A DNA stretch of 64,000 bases from Trichuris trichiura. Lineage: Eukaryota; Nematoda; Enoplea; Trichinellida; Trichuridae. The position numbers were made by a program, and so were the translations under genes. The DNA lies in assembly GCA_037903355.1 (NCBI GenBank), contig JBAJFE010000005.1, forward strand, positions 1,302,001 to 1,366,000. Direction: 5' to 3'. A model generated the notes under the pieces. It searched no databases and was not told the origin of the DNA. It saw only the letters and a list, made by a program, of their open reading frames with translations. Below are positions 46,605 through 59,056 of this stretch, piece after piece (positions within the stretch are counted from its first letter, which is position 1; the number at the start of each line of letters is the position of its first letter).

Positions 46605-48050
46605 ATGTTCAATATAATAATGCTGCTGCAAAAAATAGCCTCGTTAGCGGTAACCACTTTTGAACAAAAAAAGCAAGCCGAACAGACTCCTCAACGCGTA
46701 CAATAAACAGTACAAAATTATTTTGCTAATTGGAAATCGTTACAAGTATTTTCGCAAAGAGCGCCGTAAAGTACACGCATCGAACGATCAGAAGAAAGTT
46801 TCAAACTTTTCCGTGAAAGGTAAAACAATTGGCGCGGAAAAAAACTAATTATTTCAACAAAGTACACAAAATACGTCTTTCCGTAGCGCGACGGCTCTCC
46901 ATTCTCGCTAATTTTTGCTGCTACTGTTCGTTTGAGCGACGTATTGATGAGCAAGTACTACTGGAAACGGTAGACACTTTTGCTCGTTAATTCCAAACTC
47001 GTCCGATTGCTTTAGTTTAAGCTAAAAATTGGTTGTATACGAGAGCTATGCGTGTTTGCGGTATGTTTTTTAAGGAAAAAAAGCGCAATTTCGGTCGGCA
47101 CTAAAAAACGAAACTCTTCCTCATTTAGTACAACAAACTTTATTGATTAGCAGGTGTGTTCCAGCCGTATACTGTAAATAGCAAAAATAACGCCATTTTT
47201 TGGCTTCTCGCTCGCCGTGTTTAAAAAACGGATGGTTTTTTTTATTTAAGCGTGTGGCCGTTATGTTCTGACCTTATTGGCGAGCATTCCGGCAATTTCG
47301 TTTGGCTCTTACCTAAGTCTCATTCAAAATATAAGCCTTCTGTTCAGCTTTATGCTTAGATATGGGCAGAAAAAAATTAACAAGCAAAGTTACAATGAAA
47401 ATGTAGGGGGCGGAACCGCACAATCGCTGGTATTTAGCCTGTAGAACAAACCTAATTTTCTGGCAGGATTACTGTACAGTTTAAGTGCATGTGGAAGAAG
47501 GGACACAAGAATTGGGTTTTTTTAACTTATAATATTTAAAAACAACGAACAGCGACTCCTTGACGATATACGAACGTGAACAAGCTGTTTTTGGTTGTAA
47601 GTCAGTCCGTCTTCAGCCTTATGAATAGAAACGCTAACTTTTGCTCGGAAAGCACTGTATTTGCATTAGGCATGTCCCACCGACAAGTGTTTTGCCATTT
47701 TTTTAAACGATAACCGCGTATTTTGCGAAACGGTTGGTGGTTACAATAATATAAAGAGAATGCAGGTAGCATTTTTCATATGGCCGTCAGTTAAACCCAC
47801 CGTCGGTCAACTGAGAAACGCAAATCGAAATCCCGGTTTAAAAATGGCCGCGCGAGGGTCCCAGTCGGAAGATATTTTTTGGAATTATAACCCAAGTACA
47901 ACTGCGCCTAACTTTTGTGAAGTTTATTTTGACAATGGAGTTTTAAAACGAACTAACACATTCTTGAGTGTGTTGGAGTTCTAAAATAATAAAATATACG
48001 ATCGGAAAAGCACCGTACGTATTGCAATAACGTTTTAAGGAGCACAAGCT
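46605..48050. other. Intergenic sequence, no supported gene
   Basis: AT-rich sequence between LSM3's 5' end and the 3' end of the DHHC gene. Small frames (46446-46706 antisense to LSM3, 47760-47984) have no recognisable domain. Confidence 0.4.
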
Positions 48051-48079
48051 ATGACCAACTGGAGACTGACTACAACGAA

Positions 48080-49066
48080 TCACAATACTTTAACGTAGTG
48101 ACTATAAAGGACACGTCTATAGTCCTTATCCAACCGGTTAAGGTAGGGCAAAGGAAGTAAAAAGTTGAGCCACCAATGGCGACCAAATACTAACGCCACA
48201 CGCTGACCGAGCGTGGGATTTTCTTTGCCCAAAAAGAGATCAGCCATTTGGAAATAACCAATCATCGATCGGCCTGTCAGCACAAAGAACCATTGGGCAA
48301 AGAAAAAAATGGCTGACACAACAGTGCTGGAAAACGCTAGCGACAAGAGAACAACAAAACCGAATTGAGCCATGTTCCAATCCCATAAAATGAGACGTTT
48401 TGTTAAGTAGACGGGCAGAAGACAGTCGAACCAACCGAACGGCAAAAGAGGCCATTGAAAAGCGTTGAAAAAGCTTTAAAAAAATCATTTATTCCAACGA
48501 CAAATTGGCAAATCGACTGCTTACCTAACTGTCATGTAGAGGGCGTAAGCGGCGCCAATTAAAGCCCAAAAAAGGAAAACTATGAAATGACGTTGGTTGC
48601 CAAAGCCAACGCAACCGCCCATGAAGAAGCAATGATGGTCGCGTTTGAAAACGCAGTAATTGCACAACGGGCAATGGTGGCATAGCTTCGGCACCGTTGC
48701 TTGGCAAGGTGAACAAAATTTCGTTGCAAAATGATTGCTGTCACCCGACAGCGATTGCGACAAAGTCGAATAGGACGAAAAAGGCAGCGTTAACGATTGG
48801 TCATAGCGAACCAATTTGTCAATGCGGTTGTAGCTTGCTCGAAGAATGAACAAAACCAAGTTGACGAACAGCTCGCTTAGTACTAACGTAGCAAAAATAA
48901 GAGTTTTGGGAAAATCGCTGCTGCCGTAAACCCGCGGACATACGAAGCACAAGCAAGTACCGGCGAGCAAACAAATTGCACCAACCGTATACGACAAGCC
49001 AAGTACGTATACAGCGCAATGAAAACGCTTTACAATTACTTTTCTCACATCTCGTAAGCGCTGCAT
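48080..49066 (-). CDS. DHHC-type palmitoyltransferase (ZDHHC22/24-like)
   Basis: Multi-pass membrane enzyme that palmitoylates protein cysteines. Exons 49066-48525 and 48473-48080 give 311 residues from the methionine at 49066 (MQRLRDVRK). The frame stays open upstream to 49357 with another methionine near 49133, so the start is uncertain. Two membrane spans (VLGLSYTVGAICLLAGTCLC, then FATLVLSELFVNLVLFIL) precede the cysteine-rich domain CSPCQATVPKLCHHCPLCNY, then FKRDHHCFFMGGCVGFGNQR with the DHHC catalytic motif intact. Two more spans follow in exon 2. HHCFF after the DH recalls ZDHHC22. The single intron is 51 bases. It lies 370 bases after the SUCO-like gene on the same strand. Confidence 0.9.
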
Positions 49067-49433
49067 AGCCTTAACGGCAGCGCTGCGAGCAAAAGTCGCG
49101 TGGGTGCCGCGAAAAATAACAAAAATGATTTTCATGTTCAATACACACACTGCCGAAGGGCCGCACAGTTCGTACGCAAAAGGCATTACAAAGATGCAGT
49201 GTGAAGCGCCGTCAGATTGGACATTTGCTTGTAGAAACACAGTTTTTACTGTCTCGGCACAGCAACGGTAAAAATCATCCCGCGTTGGGGCGCTCGCGGG
49301 ATTTTTGTACGAAACAGAGAAATGCGACGCCGCAAACTGGCACGAACGACTAGTCAAAAAGAAAAAAAAAGAAGTCGCGCCATCGGCAGTCGCTAAGGGC
49401 GGGTAAAAAGAGAAAAAGAGCTTAACGCCTTGT

Positions 49434-52258
49434 TCAACCGTGCGCCGACGGTGAAGGCCTATTGGTTGGTTTCGTATGGCAAAGGAAACCGGGCGATATT
49501 GGTATTTCCCTGTCGTGACCCTTCTTTAAGGGTGCGCGCATTGCCGGATGCTCAATCCATTTGCTTATTTCATTTTTTGGGGGTATGCGAGGGACGCTGG
49601 AAAACAGAACGCCCGGACAGGAACGACAGCAAACTTTGGAAGACGACGACGACGACGACGGCGAATCGTTGGGGTCCGCTAAGGAATTTGCATTTCGTCT
49701 TTGCCCGCTAAAGCATCGCAGCCTTTGCGGTTCCAAAGCTTTCCGCATTGAAGCTTCCGTCCTTCGCAACGTTCGGGACGACCTTGGCAAAAGAAAAACC
49801 TTCCCTTTGCCATTTACATTCGTTAAAGCACGAGAGCTTTTGTTGGACGCGACGGACGACGGTGAAGGGCGCACATCGACACGTCTAACTTCGTCCGAAT
49901 TTTGTAAGTACGAAGCTTGTGTCCTTACCGACATTTCGGACATCAATACGTCCATAACAACTTTCGCTACGTCGGAACGCCGGAGGCGAGATGTCGATCT
50001 TGAACTAAGCACCGTGAACAAAATTATACTGCTCGCCAAGCAAAATTCCATAACAAACAAACCTGAATGCCATTGCAACCACTGTAAAAAAAACAACGCG
50101 TATCAGTTTTGAAAATGATCCGACTCGGGCAAACCTTGTCTGGCAAAGGGACGGATATTTTTCCCGCTGTCGTAACCATGCTTGATACTTCGTCGACTCG
50201 AGACTTGAGCGAATAGATCAAATCATTATGCACTTCAATCATGGACAAAAGACGTCGTTCCGTTTCGGCCACTAAGCTCAACGTTCTATTCAAATTTTTC
50301 TGCATTTCTTCCATTTGGCGTTTGTACGTACGACTCAGTTCGCTTAGATATTGACTGCTAAGGCTGATGTTGATTTCCAACTGTTTGATACGATTATTCA
50401 AACGAATAAAGACCGACTCTTTGGCGCTTGTGCTCGAACCGGGCAAAAGAGGCAGAGTGGACGCCGACGCGACGGTAGCGCCACCATTGCTGCCTTGGGT
50501 GCTCTTTTTCGAGTTGAAACTTGCGTCATTGGACGAATTCAAACGCTGCGGATATCCAACGGTTGGAATAAGTCTTCTCCTTTTGAATTTGCTACGCGTT
50601 AGGTTGCCTTTCAGCGGACACCACTTTTGTTGTTCGTTATTCATGTTCAAATGCTTTAGCAGTTCGTTTTTGTCGCTTGAGCAATGACCATTCAAGGAAG
50701 TATTGCCATATTTGGTAAAGCGTCGCTTGCCGACGAAAGACGACGTATCCGCGGTGGATGAACGTCCGCTGTTAAAGCTGTCCAAAGCTATGGGCGAACC
50801 TGCCGGCGTTACGAACCTGTTTTGCATCAATTGCGTGAAATAGCAATGGCGGGAGGTGAACCGCTTTGACTGATTCTTTGGCGACAACAAGCAGGACCAA
50901 TAGGAAGACGATGACGACGAAACAACGTCGCCATTGGTGGAAGGATGAGCGAAAGTAGCGCCACCATTGGCTGAATCCCTTTGCTGCTGTTCGGTTGTTG
51001 TCTTAACAACTTTGAAAACGAAGCTGGCTTTGTTGAGCACAGATTCGGCGATACTTTTTACGGCGTATCGAGCCGTATTTAACAAATAACCTTTCGCGCT
51101 GGAATTCTGCTCGTCCGAGTCGTTTAACGCGGCGCCCGACTGTTCTCCTATTGGAGATGCAAAACTTTCGTGCTTCATTGCTTCAGCCTCGTATTCTTCC
51201 ACCATCGATATACCAAGTACGCGTACTAAGCTTAAGGGACAAAAATGTTCCGAGCCGTAATGGCTCAGCAGTTCAACCTGTAAACGAAGGGATATTTTCA
51301 AGCAAGCGTTTGCAAGACGACGTCGAAGCATTGATTACCTTTATATATCTTGCATAAAGCTTACTAGCAACAATGTAACGTTGTATCTGGCGAGAATCGG
51401 CGGCGGTCCATTCGCCAAGCAGATGCCATTCACTGGAAGGATATCTTTCGCTGGTCAACAAACGAAACTCTTTTGGGCTTGACGAGAAGAGCTCAAAGTT
51501 GGCCATTTCAACGCAGCTTATTTGAATCGTCTCGCAAAGCTCAATAATAAACCATTTTGGCCCGTCCGTCTCGCACGGATTCAACATATACTCGTCATTA
51601 TCTTTGTCTACAACAACCGACACGAAAACGGGCATAAGCAGAAAAATAGTGTGAGAAAGCCTTCTGTTTACCTTTTAACAATGCCGACGGATTCTGCGCT
51701 TCGGCATTCGCCATCACTACTTTGGCTCCGCAATCTTTGCTGGCGTAATTTCGCGCCGCAATGGGTGCCGCGCCAGCCGGCGCTCCGTTGCCATTGACAA
51801 CCGTATCGCCGACTGTAGCAACGGGTCTCTGCTCTTCCAGCTTTCTGCGAGTCCATTCGTCAAAGGATTGCAACGGCTCGTCGTCGGTCAATTCCAAAGT
51901 TTCATTTTGCGATTCAACAATCGGAAGTTCCGCTTCCTTTTGCCTAAAAAGTTGCGAAAATATCTTTTTCCGTTTTTTCAAGGAATTTGCGTAAATAAAA
52001 AACGTTTACTTGTCGGAAGGGCATTTGCCGACGTCGACTGTCGAATCGACTGGAAAAAAGAGGTGCAAAAAGTGTAAGCGTTCCTAAACGACAATTATCA
52101 GTTTATAGATGCAACGTAGCGGCTAGAAAAGCACATACTGCCAAGGAACAAACGCTTTGAGGCTCGGGCGCTGTTGCCAAGTCAGTGGACGCTGATGGAT
52201 TTGCTCTTAAAAGTACAACGATCGTGATGACATGAAGGCAACGGGAATATGGTGACAT
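49434..52258 (-). CDS. SUCO: SUN-domain ossification factor-like protein (SUCO/OPT family)
   Basis: ER/nuclear-envelope glycoprotein of the Slp1/SUCO type, thought to support folding of membrane and secreted proteins. Exons 52258-52139, 52083-52010, 51944-51672, 51607-51340, 51277-50135 and 50081-49434 give 841 residues. The N terminus (HVITIVVLLRANPSAS) looks like a cleaved signal. The SUN domain runs across exons 3-5: NYASKDCGAKVVMANAEAQN, YMLNPCETDGPKWFIIELCE, MANFELFSSSPKEFRLL, then VELLSHYGSEHFCPLSLVRV and ISMVEEYEAE, the family signature. A coiled coil (residues about 510-600) precedes a membrane span FVMEFCLASSIILFTVL, then a low-complexity tail. All introns are 53-66 bases. The exon 1-2 join rests only on phase. 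A 184-codon frame antisense to the last exons is a shadow. Confidence 0.93.
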
Positions 52259-52659
52259 GACGACGATGCGACCTGTGTCTCCAATGGAAATGACCGCCAA
52301 AGAAGGGCAAAGATGGTTAGCAAACAGGTTGCCGAGATACGGCTTTGAAAGCAAATTGGAACACCAAGATAAACAGGAACACACAATGAGCTGTTACTTT
52401 GGATTCGCGCGCTTGTTTACTTGGATTTTACACTATACGAATGTAAAAGCTAAGTAAATTTGCGTAACTACGAACTTAACTTTAAAATAATTGTTCGACG
52501 CAATTTAGCTCGATTCGCCTGTCACTTCTCGTCTGCGCATCTAGTTTGAGCATTTTGAATATTTTCCGTAATCGTCACCGGAACTTGGCATTAATTGGAT
52601 TTTAAAAAAAATTTTAAAAATAAACGGCGATGAAATTTATTAAATATATGGAATATTTT

Positions 52660-52966
52660 CATAGTAGATCTTCAGATTCACGGGTTTTGCCTGTTGGGTG
52701 TATCTGTAAGTAAACTTCAAAATGCCCTACCAACGGATGGATGAGCAAATTGTTAGAGAAATTACAGAACAAAACGAATACCGTACGTTTCGGAACTAAA
52801 CGTACGGTATTCGTTTTGTTCTGTAATTTCTCTAACAATTTGCTCATCCATCCGTTGGTAGGGCATTTTGAAGTTTACTTACAGATACACCCAACAGGCA
52901 AAACCCGTGAATCTGAAGATCTACTATGAAACTATTCAAGCCTGTTAAAAGACATCCTGTTTTTCG
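52660..52966. mobile_element. Near-perfect palindromic PLE terminal insertion with 18-bp target duplication
   Basis: Arms of about 130 bases (52661-52792 and 52797-52926) are almost exact inverse copies around a four-base centre, with one short asymmetric tail on the right. Both carry the PLE terminal motif (caacggatggatgagcaa and its complement). The insertion is flanked by an identical 18-base string, aaatatatggaatatttt, at 52642-52659 and 52967-52984, which reads as a target-site duplication. Its tail (cctgttaaaagacatcctgt) resembles the edge of the copy at 16.5 kb. The two arms encode mirror 62-codon frames, which are not genes. Confidence 0.85.
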
Positions 52967-52989
52967 AAATATATGGAATATTTTACTTT

Positions 52990-54405
52990 TCAAGTTTAAA
53001 GTCAAAAGTTCGCTACGCAACTATTTTTTACGGGAAATATTTCAAGTCCACGCTGGCTACAGTATACCATTCGTTAATCGAAAGAATTAAACTGTGCTTT
53101 GCGTGACGGGAAAGTAAAGTTGAGCATACAACGCTTATGTAAATATGTTACTCGTTATGCACACAACTGCGGCAGATTTTTAAAAGGAGAAATTCGGAAT
53201 TAACAGCATAAAAACTGTACGGACAAAATTGACTTCTAAGAATGCAACATTGCGTGGACAGATCATCCGCAATAGTTTCTAAACGCGTTGGACATTAAAC
53301 AGAAAATCAACGCGTAGAGCTATCGCCTTTCTTCGGCTCTCTATGTAAGCTTAGCGTAAAACAAAGTATTCGAACCGAAAATTATTAATAAATCGAAAAA
53401 TTTAATAAAGTGCTTAATCATGAACCTTCAATGAGTATAAAACTTTGAACTTTTGCAAATAGTTAACAGTATTTACAAGCTGCCTACGTTATGCCTTAAA
53501 TTCGGGCCCAAATTCGGACGGTAATGAACCAGACAATGGTAAACGTTAAGCAGACGCTCAGAGTATCTAAACATCAATTACCAAAAGACCATTGCATCAC
53601 TGGCTTTGGCAGCTCGTATATGTGGACGAATTCTTATCATTCCACAAATGAAGTCTGAACCAACTGCAGGTTCATTTTAGCAGTCGCTCATTATAAGTCG
53701 GCTCAGAAAAGTGCTCCGTAAGAACATTTCATGAATGGAAAAGCAAAAAAAACTTTGACAACTCGTTATCTTCGTACCAACGTTTCACCTGTTAGTTATC
53801 CGCGGGAAGAAAAAAGTTCGTAATGCTAATAGAAATAAAAACGATAAATCAAAAGTCCATTACAGCCGCCACATTGGTGGAAGCAAGCGAAGATGAGGTC
53901 AAGAACACGCTTGACCAACGAAATCGTTTTAGTGAAACAACAAGCGAACGAAGACGAAAATTGACAAAAGGAAATAGTTTGTTTAACACTTACAGCAGTA
54001 AGAAAAAAAAGAATCGGCATCCCTGCGTTAACAATAAACCAAAACGGATGCAACGCATTCTTTCGCCTTCATCAGCAACGTGAACAGCGTGCATACAGTA
54101 ACATAATGGCCTGCAAGTACACCAGTAAACTAATAACCAGCTTTTACGTCTGCGAGGCGGTTGCTCGCAAAGGCTGCTATCAATTCAAAGTTGAAAGCTT
54201 AATATGCACACTTGACTCCGTTGGAACGGTGTAACCAAATCGCGACCCATATTTTCAACGTATTAGTTGCGCGACAGCTTTTTTCCTAAATTGTCGTCGT
54301 GCCAAACAACTTCCGATATTCGTCAACGACCACTCCGCGTCGTTGCCACCATTTCTCGCCGTAGAAAGCGTACCACCTTAAAAAAACGCGTAATGGCGTA
54401 CAGAG
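52990..54405. other. Intergenic sequence, no supported gene
   Basis: AT-rich sequence between the palindromic insertion and PARL. An 86-codon basic frame at 53823-54083 overlaps an open frame on the other strand; neither has a recognisable domain. Confidence 0.4.
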
Positions 54406-54411
54406 AAGAAA

Positions 54412-55729
54412 TTATTGGATAATCAGGTACACTCCAAACAAGCTGCCTCCCAGATGAGCTGCATGATCGAATAGTTGCCATCGAAACAGCAATCCGGCAA
54501 TGTCTAGTCCAATGACAACATAAACTGCCTTTAAAAAAAGATATTCGCTTAAACGACGCGAAGATTATTTTTCAATGCTTACCGTATGCGCCGTGAACGT
54601 AATGTACGGCAAAAAGATGATCATCAGCTCGGCGTTAGGTATTTTGCAACACGTATACATCAGCAGCGCTAGGATAGCGCCTGACTGAAAAAGGAACGAC
54701 TGAAAAGGTCGACTAAGACCGTATAAGGAAGATATGCAAATAAATAAAAGAAATACTCGTTGCTTACCGCTCCAACGGAAGCTTTTGGACTTCCAATGAG
54801 CGCTTTGTAGGTTAAGCCTGCCAGGGAGGCAACAACACCTAAAACTTGAATTTAAAAAAAAATAGAGTTTAGTAAAAGCATACCCGACGTTAGATAGAAT
54901 GCATGAAATTGCTCCAAGCCTGTAAGCCTGTCCACTAGTAAAGGAGCAAATGACCATAACACGTACATATTCACGGCCAAATGAATTGGGCTTATGTGCG
55001 AAAATACGGAAAAAAGCATGGGAGAACACAACTTCTCTTAAAAAAAGGGCAAACGTCAAAATGGCCTTTTCAACATGCACAATGTACTCACCGCCATTAA
55101 AGGAACTCATAAAGTAACGCTTCATGCTGCCTTGCAATGCGGGGATTCGCCATGCCGCGCATATTGCCGTATTGAGCAACACAATGTACAGCACAGTTTT
55201 GGTACCGATCGAAATCTGCTGCCACAAATTATTAAGCTGAAAAGCGCTGCGTAAGAAAAGCGAAATTATTCCCGCGTTTACGCTGCACCTCTTGACGCAG
55301 TTCGCCGTACTTTTCTTCACGAAATTTGAACATCCAGTTACGACTGTCCAAGGTGATTTCGCGCGATTTGCAATAGCTTTCGTACTGCCAAATCGAGGCG
55401 CCCACAAAGCATGAACCTCCAAACTGCAAACCGTCAACATAAAGTCAAGCAACAAAAACGATCGTAGAGAGCATTCTCACCGCCAAAGTGAACAGCAACG
55501 GTTTGTACAATTCAATTGGCTTTCTATTGATTTGCCCAGCGGCGAATTCGTCAAACACCTCGCGAGGGCTTCTCTTAGTCCATTCATTGCGCTTCCAGTT
55601 GGTCTTGATGTCGCGTTTTTCGTACGCTCGCCGCCGAGCGAAGCGTGCTAATTTGGAAGCCCATCGAATGGGCAATAAAGAAGTGGAGGAGGCTACAGCA
55701 TTAAGGCAACACAAACGGTAAACGATCAT
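54412..55729 (-). CDS. PARL: PARL-type mitochondrial rhomboid protease
   Basis: Intramembrane serine protease of the inner mitochondrial membrane (substrates in mammals include PINK1 and PGAM5). Exons 55729-55481, 55423-55289, 55236-55092, 55036-54884, 54838-54768, 54684-54583 and 54528-54412 give 323 residues. The N terminus is basic and serine-rich, fitting a mitochondrial targeting signal. FGGSCFVGASIWQYESY matches the PARL-specific first helix. The core has WRIPALQGSMKRYF, KLCSPMLFSVFSHISPIHLA, the catalytic serine in GASGAI (joined across an intron), KIPNAELMIIFLPYITFTA, and the catalytic histidine in DHAAHLGGSLFG. It ends soon after that helix, shorter than human PARL. It is divergent from PSMB1, with 265 bases between the start codons as a shared promoter region. 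Confidence 0.95.
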
Positions 55730-55994
55730 TTAGAAATCAGCTTAAACGTCTGCTCAACAAGGAGGTAGTCAACACGCAGCGCAAAACATTCAGCCGGCTG
55801 CTAAGAAGCGCAAGAAATGACGCAGACTTTGCGATTTTATCAAACTTGTAACAGTAAGAAAATCTACAGGTAGCAACCCACGCTTGTTTTGCATTACTAT
55901 TCGCCCGCCAAAAACCATCTGACAGTAATCATATGTAACCTGCTGACACTTTTACTGTAGGTGTTGGAGCTTTGTCGTCTTTTTTGCCGGAAAA
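55730..55994. promoter_or_regulatory. Shared divergent promoter region, PARL and PSMB1
   Basis: These 265 bases separate the ATG of PARL (minus) from that of PSMB1 (plus). They should contain both transcription starts. A TTTACTGTAGG heptamer-type motif lies about 40 bases before the PSMB1 ATG. No TATA box was seen. The assignment rests on gene layout only. Confidence 0.5.
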
Positions 55995-57006
55995 ATGAGT
56001 TCTTTGCTGTTGGATCACGTTTCCGGAAAGACTGTAAGCCATTTTGGCGAAGCTTTTAAAAAAGCTTACGCGGAAGGCGAGCCCGCCCAGCTGTCGTCGT
56101 TCAATCCTTATACGCAGACCGGAGGGTGAGCTTCCGACTTTGCTCTAATGGTCGCTTCTTTAAAGCATTAAATTTACTTTAGCACGATTGCCGCAATTGC
56201 GGGCGATAATTTCGTTGTTATTGGCGGCGATACGCGCATATCGCTAAACGACTATTGCGTACTTACACGTTGCGGCCCGAAAGTTTTTGAACTGTAAGAC
56301 AATGGTCGTACGTCGCTTTCAGGTATGAATATTTGATGTTTAGAACGCGGTCAATCTATTTGGCGGCTACTGGCTTTCACGGCGACGTTTTGCAGTTGGT
56401 TCGAGTTTTGCGAACACGAGTGAAGGCAAGTTGCAGTTTTCCCCCATTTTGCTTTACAAGCTTACTTTTAAGCAATATCTGTTCACTTACGGTAAGCATA
56501 TGGACGTGCATGCCGCAGCGCAGCTGCTTTCGAGAACTCTTTACTACAAACGATTTTTCCCCTACTATACGGGAGTACTGTTAGGCGGTATCGATTGCGA
56601 AGGTTAGGTTTGCCATAATTTTGCCGCTTTAACTATTAGTTTTTTCAATAAACAGGCAAAGCTGCCGTATACTCGTACGATCCGGTGGGAACAATTGAAA
56701 TGCTACCGTACTCCGCTCAGGGAGAAGCATCGTATTTGGTAGAACCGTTTTTGGATAATCAGGTTCATTGAAAGTTTGAAAATTATCTATTGGCTAAAAA
56801 TTACTTTTTTTTTAAAGATCGACTGGAAGACAATGCCGAAAGCGTTGAAAGTGCCGCTTACGTTCGAAAGAGCTAAACAGTTATTCCACGACGCTTTTGT
56901 AGCCGCGACGGAACGCGAAAAATCGACCGGCGATTCTTTGCATGTTGTAGCGCTTTCGGCGGGTTCTCCGCCTGTTGAGTACGATGTTGTGCTGCGTCAC
57001 GATTAG
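55995..57006 (+). CDS. PSMB1: 20S proteasome subunit beta type-1
   Basis: Non-catalytic beta-6 position subunit of the 20S core. Exons 55995-56125, 56183-56293, 56323-56425, 56461-56602, 56656-56762 and 56818-57006 give 260 residues. FNPYTQTGGTIAAIAGDNFV matches the propeptide/mature junction region. GDTRISLNDYCVLTRC, LAATGFHGDVLQLVRVLRTR, TLYYKRFFPYYTGVLLGGID and VYSYDPVGTIEM follow in family order. The third intron is 35 bases and begins GCAAGT, a GC-AG intron; reading through or using another donor breaks the alignment. Stops of this gene and convergent MRTO4 are 52 bases apart. Confidence 0.96.
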
Positions 57007-57058
57007 CTTCAACAATTGACGATAAGGCGAATAGAAGCTGCGAAATCTTTAAATGAAT

Positions 57059-58337
57059 TTATTTGCTTTTCAATGCGGATTTCTTTCGCGCAAAAGTTTT
57101 TACTTGCCCGTCACTCTTGGACCACAAGAGCAACAGATGCAGCTTGAAGGTGGCCAATTTTTCGTCAAATATCTCCTTTAACGCGTAACGAATTACGTCA
57201 TCAAATTTACCGCAAAAATTATGCCTTACCAATATTTTTGCCTGTTCGGGAGTCAACTTGTCTCCCTTTTTGCAAACTGTATGGTCCCTCTCAAGGATAA
57301 CGATACCTAAAAACTTGAGCATCATTCTAAGACGCTGCGTACGATAAACCGCCCAAACCTTTGCGGAGAACAACGGGAAGACCTAACTTCCGCAGGTAGG
57401 GTTCCATGTTGAAAGGAATTTGCATAAGAGGACCTGCGTCAACGGACACTGTCCGCGTTGCCACATTTCCACTTCTTGCGTATTCTGGACGTGAATAATT
57501 TTTGAAGTAACTAAAACAAAGTATCTAAATTAACATAAAATGACGTCATACATTTATAATTTTCAGAGTCAAGTCTGTGTTCGGATGACCTGAAAATGCT
57601 TATTCTTTTTATACAGTACCTAACCTGATTTTAGTTTATCGACTGTATTACTGTGCGCTTTATTGTTGTAATGCTTGAGAAAATTAAAGTTTTTCCGGGC
57701 GCTTTTCAGTTTTCATATAATGGCCGAAACAGATTGCAATTTTGAGACGTAAAAATAATGCAATGAACGACAGTACATTGGTTGTGCTTATCGCTACAAT
57801 TTCTCCTATTCGTCACTTTTCAAAAGACTTATTTAAAGACTTCGATGTGGCTACGCCTGAAACTGTTTTTAAAAACGGGTAAACAGCGGTCCTACCTGAC
57901 AATATCATCGGCTGAGCGCTGTGTGAACATTAGACCGCATTGTCCGGATATGCTACGACTAAGCTTGTGCAAATTTTTGGAGTATTCCTCGCTGGGTTGA
58001 CGTCCCAGCGCTATTGCTATCACGCTGTTTCGTCCAAACAAGAACCTGTGCAATCGAAAAGTTCGAAAAAGAAATTCGAATGGAATTGTCACCTGCTGTC
58101 GTCGCGAAAATGAGCTCTGACTTCATTCATACAAGACGTACGCATGTTATCCGCCGTAAACAATATCACCTGCTCGTACTCGTCAATACACTTTCGTACC
58201 TTTTCCACAAGTTGCTCATTTGCGGCTCGGCCTTTTTTCTTTACTTGAGTCAACGATACTGTAATGAACAAAATGAAATTAATATGCATTAAGCATAAGG
58301 CAACTTTACTTTCTTTATCACGCTTTGAACGCGGCAT
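57059..58337 (-). CDS. MRTO4: MRTO4, pre-60S ribosome assembly factor (P0-like)
   Basis: Paralogue of ribosomal P0 that holds its place on nuclear pre-60S particles. Exons 58337-58310, 58258-58093, 58045-57896, 57510-57359, 57306-57230 and 57175-57059 give 229 residues, close to the usual 239. The start MPRSKRDKEISLTQVKKKG is the family signature. VRKCIDEYEQVILFTADNMR, FGRNSVIAIALGRQPSEEY, LHKLSRSISGQCGLMFT, NVATRTVSVDAGPLMQIPFN and CKKGDKLTPEQAKIL follow in order. The usual long acidic C-terminal tail is absent; the protein ends in a basic run (ARKKSALKSK). Intron 3 is 385 bases, long for this region; the others are 47-55. Confidence 0.95.
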
Positions 58338-58458
58338 TTTCCGAAAATGAGATCAAGTATATACTACTGTAGAATCGAACTAGTGAAAAGCAGGTCACTC
58401 TTTCCTAAGTACCGTAAGCAACCTGACCGTCAAAGGCTACTTTGCAGTTTTTTCTGGG

Positions 58459-58659
58459 TTGGACGAAACTGTAGTTTGTTGTTCTTGGCGAAAGATTCAC
58501 TTTCGTAGGCTTAAGGCGTTACATGGCTTGGCTAAAAATCCAGCACCTCGTCTTCGTACGCTTTTACGAGACGCTAAAAAGCTTTGGGAAACGTTGATTG
58601 AAACTCGAAACAACGTTAACACATTAACTCATGCAGACTGGGCGACACAAAACTTTTGA
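58459..58659 (+). CDS. Possible short exon or gene, unrecognised
   Basis: A 66-codon frame just upstream of MRTO4 on the opposite strand. A ttcactttcgtag acceptor-like site lies inside it, and a basic, possibly helical C-terminal section follows (LRTLLRDAKKLWETLIETRN) before the stop. No family recognised and no partner exon found. It may be chance. Confidence 0.2.
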   Translation: MDETVVCCSWRKIHFRRLKALHGLAKNPAPRLRTLLRDAKKLWETLIETRNNVNTLTHADWATQNF

Positions 58660-59056
58660 AGCTTTTTTTATCCCCGACTTTTGCAACTATTGTAAATGTA
58701 AATTCCACGAGTAGTACTGTAAATAGAACTAAAACCAAGTAATGTTATTCTAATTAACTGCAAGCAGCTTAATATTTAATTTAAATTCTGCAATTACCTT
58801 TACTTTAGCCTAACTGTGAAAACTTGGATTAGGAGAACTTGATTTCACATACAGTACTCAATTTGAATTTAAGATGTGCAAAAATAGCTATTCTATGACG
58901 AAATAATTGAAAATAGCAAAAATTAAGACCATTTTATAAGCATAATTAAGTTGCTAACAGACGTTGCAAAGAGCACAATGATTGTACGAAGAGAAAAAAG
59001 TAATCGATTCAGCTTTGAATACGTCATAAATTCGATACGCGCTTTCGATTTAGTTT

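Noticed and set aside
49561..50112. 184-codon plus-strand frame
   Set aside because: It is antisense to the last two SUCO-like exons, whose minus-strand reading contains the coiled coil, membrane span and tail expected of that family.
52659..52929. Two near-identical 62-codon frames facing each other
   Set aside because: They are mirror readings of the arms of a palindromic mobile element.
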